NCBI RefSeq assembly: GCF_004027225.2
Contig: NC_044302.2
Coordinates: 35,541,449-35,605,448, forward strand
Reading direction: 5' to 3'
Length of the DNA: 64,000 nt
Source: Strigops habroptila
Lineage: Eukaryota; Chordata; Aves; Psittaciformes; Psittacidae
Shown here: positions 60,841 through 64,000 of the stretch, in pieces
Position numbering within the stretch: position 1 is the stretch's first letter
Layout: every line of letters begins with the position of its first letter
The notes under the pieces: model-generated
Databases searched by the model: none
Seen by the model: only the letters and a program-made list of their open reading frames with translations
What the model was told of the DNA's origin: nothing
Position numbers and translations under genes: made by a program

Positions 60841-61405
60841 TGTCGTGGTTTAAGCCTCGCCAGTAACTCAGAGCCACACAGCCGTTCACTCACTCCCCTG
60901 CTTCTTCCTTCACCTGCTCCCGGAGGGACGGGGAGGAGAATCGAAGAATGTAACTCCCACGGGTTGAGATAAGAACAGTCCTGTAACTAAGGTATAATAC
61001 AAAACCACTACTGCTACCACCAATAATAACAAAGATACGGGAAATAACCAGGGGAGAGAATACAATTGCTCACCACCCGCTGACGAATACCCAGCCTGAC
61101 CCAAGCAGCAATGTGGGCCTTCCAGGTAACCCCCCCCAGTTTATATACTGGGCATGACGTGCTGTGGTATGGAAAACTCCTTTGGCTAGTTTGGGTCGGG
61201 TGTCCTGTCTCTGCTTCCTCCCAGCTTCCCCTCCTCCCTGGCAGAGCATGAGACTGAGAAAGTCCTTGGTCGGAGTAAACATTACTTAGCAACAACTAAA
61301 AACATCGGTGTTATCAGCGTTGTTCCCAGGCTGAAAGTCAAAAACATACCATAGCACCAGCTACTAAGAAGGAGGAAAATGATTGCTACAGCTGAACCCA
61401 GGACA
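60841..61405 (-). mobile_element. Solo LTR of avian endogenous retrovirus, 565 bp
   Basis: Intact LTR ends on the plus strand, TGTCGTGG...CCAGGACA, with flanks ATATG and ACATG (5-bp target duplication, one mismatch). Promoter sense is the minus strand: TATATAAAC lies at about 61,140-61,148 on that strand. No internal sequence follows, so it is a recombination-derived solo LTR. Same family as the LTRs at 41,326-42,477. Confidence 0.92.
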
Positions 61406-62100
61406 ACATGCTTTTGTCATATACCCGAATTTTTAGTCTGCTTGGATATTCAGGATATTCATTATCTGTATATCTAGTAGTGTGATGCTTTACTAAAGTG
61501 GCCTGATATTTTCCTTAAGTTTCTGGTTTTAGTATAACTGTGTATAGCGTGTAACTTCAATCATACACGTATCACATGACATCAGAAAACCCACATCAGA
61601 CTTACTTGCATCTCTTAGGCTATAGTGGGGCATCATATGGAGTTCCAAACTCAGTGGACTTCAGGATATACACATAACTAACTAATTAGATGTGCAAATG
61701 CCTCACTGAGTCAAACCCAACTGTCTTCAGAAGTGCCCACACAGCAGGAGATTTTCTTGGCCAGAGGTTTTCTGAGTTGTGATGAACTGAAAAGTCATTT
61801 AGGAAAATAAACTATAGGAAAAATCACTTGGGTAAGATCATCTTTTTATTCAACCTGCTGTCTAAGTTTTGCTTTATGCTGAGATAAAAAATGTGAAACC
61901 TTTATGTAATGATAATAATGGGTCTGTTAGATCTGACTGAAGTGGCCAAAAGCAAATGCCAAGGAAAAATGAAACACAGCAAGCATATCTCATACTTCCT
62001 CTGAAATACTTTCTCAGCCTTTACCAATTTGAAATTAATGGGACACTCTGAGGCAAAGGTTGTTTCTAACTGTTCTGGAATATAGAGCAGCCACAAGTTC
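61406..62100. other. Intergenic spacer, nothing recognised
   Basis: AT-rich unique-looking DNA without supported coding, RNA or repeat features. Confidence 0.5.
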
Positions 62101-62233
62101 TTTGTTCAAGGGCAGACTGGGGCTTTGAGCAACCCAGTCTAGTGGAAGGTGTCCCTGCCTATGACAGGGGGATTGGAATTAGATGATCTTTAAGGTCCCT
62201 TCCAACCCAAACCATTCTGTGATTCTGTGATTG
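62101..62233 (+). mobile_element. CR1 LINE 3' tail
   Basis: Short CR1 3' UTR ending CCATTCTGTGATTCTGTGATTG; only about 130 bases survive. Confidence 0.9.
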
Positions 62234-63220
62234 AACAGTAGATTTGTGTTTCATGAATCTGCCTGGCCTCTTTTGAATCCATCTACATTTTTGGCAGGGA
62301 GTCCCACAGCTTACCTGCTTACAGCTACCTCCTCTTGCTTGCTTTGAGGCTGGCTGCTTGCTAACTCTGTTTTATTCCCCTTAGTTCTTTCACTGAAAAA
62401 AACAGCAAACAACTAAACCTTATCCACCCTGGGTTCCCTACCCCGTCTCTTGATATTCTAGGTCTTTAGTTTGGGTAAAATTGAAAAGGAAGCAGTTGCA
62501 CAGATGACCTTGTAGTGGTCATTCTACATAAGCAATGTAGATATAGGTATGTATAAACGCTGAGCGGTTAGGCACTCATTTAGAAAATCAAAAATAATTT
62601 TTATATGACTTCGTGTTTTGAATGCTTTGATAAACAACCATGAAGGCTGATGATTTCTTGAGTTGTAGGCATCTTGGGATAGCTGTAAACATCAGAGAGT
62701 AAGTTACTGGCTGCATCATCCTCCTAGTTAGCTTGCAGATTATTAATCTTGAAAGAAAACACAGGCAAACCTTTTGGAATCCCTACCCTGACTTTAAAGT
62801 GTATATAAAAAAAATAAAATTCACAAAGCAGCAAATGAGAGACAAACTGCAGGTAAAAAATTGTTATTTTCAGATACTTCATAAATTAACAAATACTTAC
62901 CCTGGAATAAAATAAAAATGCTCACTCAGAATGAATCCTAACCTTAACTTTAACACTAACCATATCCCTAACCCAGCATTTTGTTAGTAATATGGCCTAG
63001 CTTGTCAGACTCCAAAATCTCCATTTAATTGCAGGGAAGAACATTTCACAATAACATTGGTTTTCCTTGGAAGTTTCATAGTAAACAATGCTTTGGATGA
63101 GATCTGGCCCAAGAGGACAGGTCTTCAAGTTGTGTAGACCCTGTAAAAGATGGAGGCTGTGCTTTTGTAGGTTCTTTGCAGTGTATGGAGCCATGGGCAG
63201 TAATGGTGGACAGTCCCATT
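62234..63220. other. Intergenic spacer
   Basis: No gene recognised. It contains the telomere-like hexamer tract at 62,936-62,973. Confidence 0.5.
62936..62973 (+). repeat. Degenerate telomere-like hexamers
   Basis: Period-6 units CCTAAC, CTTAAC, TTTAAC, ACTAAC, CATATC, CCTAAC resemble the vertebrate telomere C-strand repeat (CCCTAA) with substitutions. Confidence 0.65.
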
Positions 63221-63224
63221 TGGG

Positions 63225-63328
63225 ATGTCATGATCAAAGGGTGAGGCATGCCTGCCCATGGCAGGGGCATTGGAGCTAAGTGATCTTAAGTCCTTTCCAA
63301 TTCTAACTATTCTATGATTCTGTGATTC
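63225..63328 (+). mobile_element. CR1 LINE 3' tail
   Basis: CR1 3' UTR remnant, GTGATCTTAAGTCCTTTCC then CTATTCTATGATTCTGTGATT. Confidence 0.9.
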
Positions 63329-64000
63329 TCTCCTTCACTGTAGATGAGTTAGCTGGCAGCTGGTGAAGCATGTTTGACCATGGACTGTTAACTCAGAGCA
63401 CTCATGTTGCAAAATATGACCTGTGTTTAACACTTAAACAGGTAGAAAAATCACTGGGACTATAGTTTATTGTATTCTCTCTTTTGCACACATGTTTAAA
63501 TATTTTTATTATTTAATGGGATCACTTCCAGTATTTGAGAACCCAGTGACTTCTCTGGGACTCTGTACAAAACTTAAAAAGCATATTAAATCTTAATGTT
63601 CGAGTGCTGTAAAGAGAATGCTGGGTATTGATAAATTATATGTGACGTTTATTATGCTAGATTCTCTGTTGTCCCAGAGCTAATGGAAATTACACAGTAT
63701 GGCCTGTATTTGTTCCCATTAATGGTACTTGTTCTCTGTAGCACTTCAGGCTGCTCTCATCTGGTCTTTTTATCCATATAGCAGTTTGAATTGCCTAAAG
63801 TCTTTCTAATTCCCATGGTCAGTCCCGCTCCTGTAAGGACAAATACATTAGGCAGAGGCCACAAGAAGGAGCAAAGTTGAAAGAAGTTAAAAACTTGCAG
63901 TTAAGGCTGGGGTTGTGGAAAATCAGAATTTTCTTGTGTTGCAAGCAAAACTGGAACAGAAAGTTGAAAGCTCTGTTCTCAGATCTGCCACCACCTCTCA
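63329..64000. other. Intergenic DNA at window end
   Basis: AT-rich, with no supported feature; the window may stop well before the next gene. Confidence 0.5.

Noticed and set aside
46683..64000. Search for CAMK4 exons expected downstream by mammalian synteny
   Set aside because: No kinase motif or splice-flanked exon was seen; the gene probably starts beyond the window.
1..64000. CRISPR arrays, operons, tRNA or rRNA genes
   Set aside because: The sequence is vertebrate nuclear; no spaced direct-repeat array and no convincing tRNA or rRNA was noticed by eye, though small intronic snoRNAs could be missed without a covariance-model search.

Overview
The window is vertebrate nuclear DNA, almost certainly from a bird. 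It carries many CR1 LINE fragments in both orientations with the typical CR1 3' end (ATTCTATGATTCT-like), avian endogenous-retrovirus LTRs, short introns, and one very GC-rich CpG-island block in otherwise AT-rich sequence. All identifications were made by reading and translating the sequence; no database search was run.

Layout. 1-10,500: intergenic, with LINE fragments (about 3,176-4,340 minus, 4,640-5,500 plus, 6,262-6,550 minus, 9,265-10,500 plus) and no convincing gene. 10,504-10,578: two adjacent perfect hairpins. 10,600-12,470: GC-rich flank with a 41-bp minisatellite (11,560-11,830). 12,477-14,057: a compact five-exon gene that no single long ORF reveals. Joined by GT-AG introns, it encodes a 153-residue secreted four-helix cytokine that I identify as avian TSLP (thymic stromal lymphopoietin). 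14,058-14,523: TSLP 3' UTR with a poly(A) signal, then the WDR36 promoter. 14,524-46,682: the complete 23-exon WDR36 gene, 895 codons, with every splice junction in phase. 46,683-64,000: WDR36 3' UTR and intergenic DNA with CR1 copies (including a 2.4-kb minus copy abutting a plus copy), a solo LTR (60,841-61,405) and a telomere-like hexamer tract. No CAMK4 exon, the mammalian downstream neighbour, was seen.

How it fits together. TSLP then WDR36, same strand and adjacent, is the mammalian chromosome 5q22 gene order, so synteny supports the TSLP call. WDR36 is a housekeeping ribosome-biogenesis factor (Utp21 of the U3 SSU processome). Its CpG-island promoter lies within about 0.5 kb of the end of the cytokine gene, so the two genes share one island. 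The introns of WDR36 hold a deleted class II-like provirus (intron 21), a separate decayed retroviral pol fragment (intron 22), CR1 copies (introns 2 and 16) and several simple repeats.
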